From CAZOZP01 sp964584325 (lineage in GTDB: Bacteria > Bacteroidota > Ignavibacteria > Ignavibacteriales > Melioribacteraceae), in assembly GCA_964584325.1 (NCBI GenBank), contig CAZOZP010000012.1, forward strand, positions 1-60,358: a DNA stretch of 60,358 bases, written 5' to 3'. Under the pieces are notes generated by a model, which worked only from the letters and a program-made list of their open reading frames with translations, ran no database searches and was not told the DNA's origin. A program made the position numbers and the translations under genes. The stretch's first letter is position 1; every line of letters starts with the position of its first letter. This document shows positions 60,101 to 60,358 of the stretch, in pieces.

Positions 60101-60358
60101 GACTAACCAGCTCCACCCTTTTTATCTGGTTTATATCAAAGCCGATGGTTCAGTACTTTCAAATCATCTTAATGTGAAAAACACACTGGATATTCTTCGC
60201 ACCCTCTGCAAAGGAAAAAGTGAACCCATTAAAGGGGTGTATGAGCCCTTCAATGAAGAAACCGATGATGGCAAGGATATGAAGCGCTATTCTGATCTTC
60301 TGAATAAATCGATTGAAGCAATCCTTAATGTAAAGGATGAAAGCGATGTGGACAGCCT
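57198..60358 (+). CDS. SNF2-type helicase with degenerate PLD-like N-terminal domain (partial)
   Basis: Open from ATG 57198 to the window edge (1053 codons seen, 3' end missing). Residues about 1-200 resemble a phospholipase-D-like domain, but the HKD motif is degraded: the histidine stays in QPHTTLID, while the lysine is gone; MGINEFSSAGFG stands where such domains have a GSxNxTxxG stretch. The motor has Walker A ADSVGLGKT (about 273-281), DESH (363-366), SAT (401-403) and motif VI QRFGRIDRIG (821-830), preceded by ATDCISEGQNLQ. This is the layout of SNF2-like proteins found in restriction-like defence loci, often with a methyltransferase further along. CTG, CGC and GCC codons look more common here than in the neighbours. 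No clear ribosome site is seen. Confidence 0.8.
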   Translation, partial: MVKSFNNKTEKVGDDLKKCIKKETKLQVAAGIFSIYGFEALKVELKKIDSLSFIFTDPTFIELDKKNREQKQFQLNSSVRQKSISGTEFEINLKNELKGKAIAKECKKWIEQKVSFKTNPGNKYIQPHTTLIDKENSFVYMGINEFSSAGFGYEKDNSILHQIIKTDDFETTKQYIQNFSEIWSDEKVLKDVTNEVTDYIANLYKENSPEFIYYLILYNIFDEFLEDISEDELANEKTGFKESVVWNKLYDFQRDAVLGIINKLERHNGCILADSVGLGKTFSALGVIKYYQERNRSILVLCPKKLGDNWQTFLNNYEDNPLIKDRLNYDVLYHTDLSREKGESNGIDLSRINWGNYDLVVIDESHNFRNNDPRKDRLTRYQKLLNDVMRKGVKTKVLMLSATPVNNRFTDLKNQLALAWEGETGIADERMGTEKSVENILKNAQKTFNDWAKLPLDERTSQALLKSLSSNFDFFKLLDSVTIARSRKHIEKYYDINKIGKFPNRLKPITHHANITDLEGFIEISELYTELSRLNLAIYSPTEYILDNKRQLYSDLYDTNINERVSFKQSHREKSLQTLMRVNLLKRLESSVDSFRITLSKFIKANENTIEQITAFEKNGGDGFAEANQLNDIDLDADSDDWQNDEMSVGGKVRVKLADMNTSGWKQDLEADILVAKAIYKEMLQVTPEHDTKLQDLKTFIKKKLENPINQGNKKVLVFSAFADTVNYLYKNIAEHFQNEHNLASAKITGSDNNKCTLNIDNSFNNLLINFSPRSKERRNKEAPEIDILIATDCISEGQNLQDCDTLINYDIHWNPVRIIQRFGRIDRIGSINKDIQLINFWPQLSLDDYINLKNRVESKMFMVDATATGEDNVLTNKSSDLLFRKKQLEKLQEEVVDIEDMGSGVSITDLGLNDFRMDLVNYIKENGSLETVANGMNTVCKKDEERGIDEGVVFVLKNINNGINIDKTNQLHPFYLVYIKADGSVLSNHLNVKNTLDILRTLCKGKSEPIKGVYEPFNEETDDGKDMKRYSDLLNKSIEAILNVKDESDVDS

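Overview
The window is AT-rich bacterial DNA with long, closely packed operons. Several traits point to the Ignavibacteria/Chlorobiota side of the Bacteroidota-Chlorobiota group: a secreted protein with a type IX secretion (T9SS) C-terminal signal (motif NYPNPFNPTTTIKYSIP), an OmpA-type porin with thrombospondin type 3 repeats, a Gld-like ABC module with fused permease and GldG parts, and an atpD-atpC pair detached from the other ATP synthase genes. The assignment to Ignavibacteria is an inference from protein style. Nothing in the window fixes a species.

Layout. 1-494: a repeat-rich stretch with a 21-bp tandem array and several hairpins. 495-9892 (minus): T9SS cargo protein, OmpA/TSP3 protein, a YceI-MarR operon behind a promoter with a palindromic operator, a [2Fe-2S] protein coupled to endonuclease III, and a 1220-residue GH13 enzyme. 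10017-31285 (plus): mutS; a cupin regulator, HPr-kinase-like P-loop protein and MFS carrier cluster; an etfB-etfA-acyl-CoA dehydrogenase-carboxyltransferase-biotin carrier operon; purU; pgi; an esterase; purL; a methyltransferase and a small DUF3592-like membrane protein. 31438-36464 (minus): a beta/gamma-crystallin-like protein, then a DNA-damage operon read lexA, alkyltransferase-like gene, ogt, DUF72, dinB. 36674-41251 (plus): cydAB, then aroF-tyrA. 41291-56404 (minus): glmS, a cyclic-2,3-diphosphoglycerate-synthetase-like protein, arcC, argF, carB, a nucleotide-sugar dehydrogenase, a Gld-like ABC module, atpD-atpC. 56712-60358 (plus): tRNA-Arg(ACG) with its own promoter and terminator, then an incomplete SNF2-type helicase gene that runs off the window and looks like the edge of an acquired, possibly defence-related, island.

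How the genes work together. The lexA operon is a compact repair cassette: repressor, direct alkyl reversal, an alkyl-lesion sensor-like protein and a translesion polymerase under one palindromic operator. The etf-dehydrogenase-carboxyltransferase operon joins acyl-CoA oxidation to biotin-dependent (de)carboxylation. The glmS-to-carB stretch collects enzymes of glutamine nitrogen and carbamoyl phosphate. CydAB and the ATP synthase subunits show an organism that respires oxygen, at least at low tension.

Points most worth a second look: the proposed SOS box and operon; the protein with PYWR where alkyltransferases have PCHR; the P-loop protein whose motif matches HPr kinase; the crystallin-like protein; palindromic repeats read in frame inside the T9SS gene; the carbamoyl phosphate cluster with its P-loop partner; and the tRNA-bounded helicase locus.
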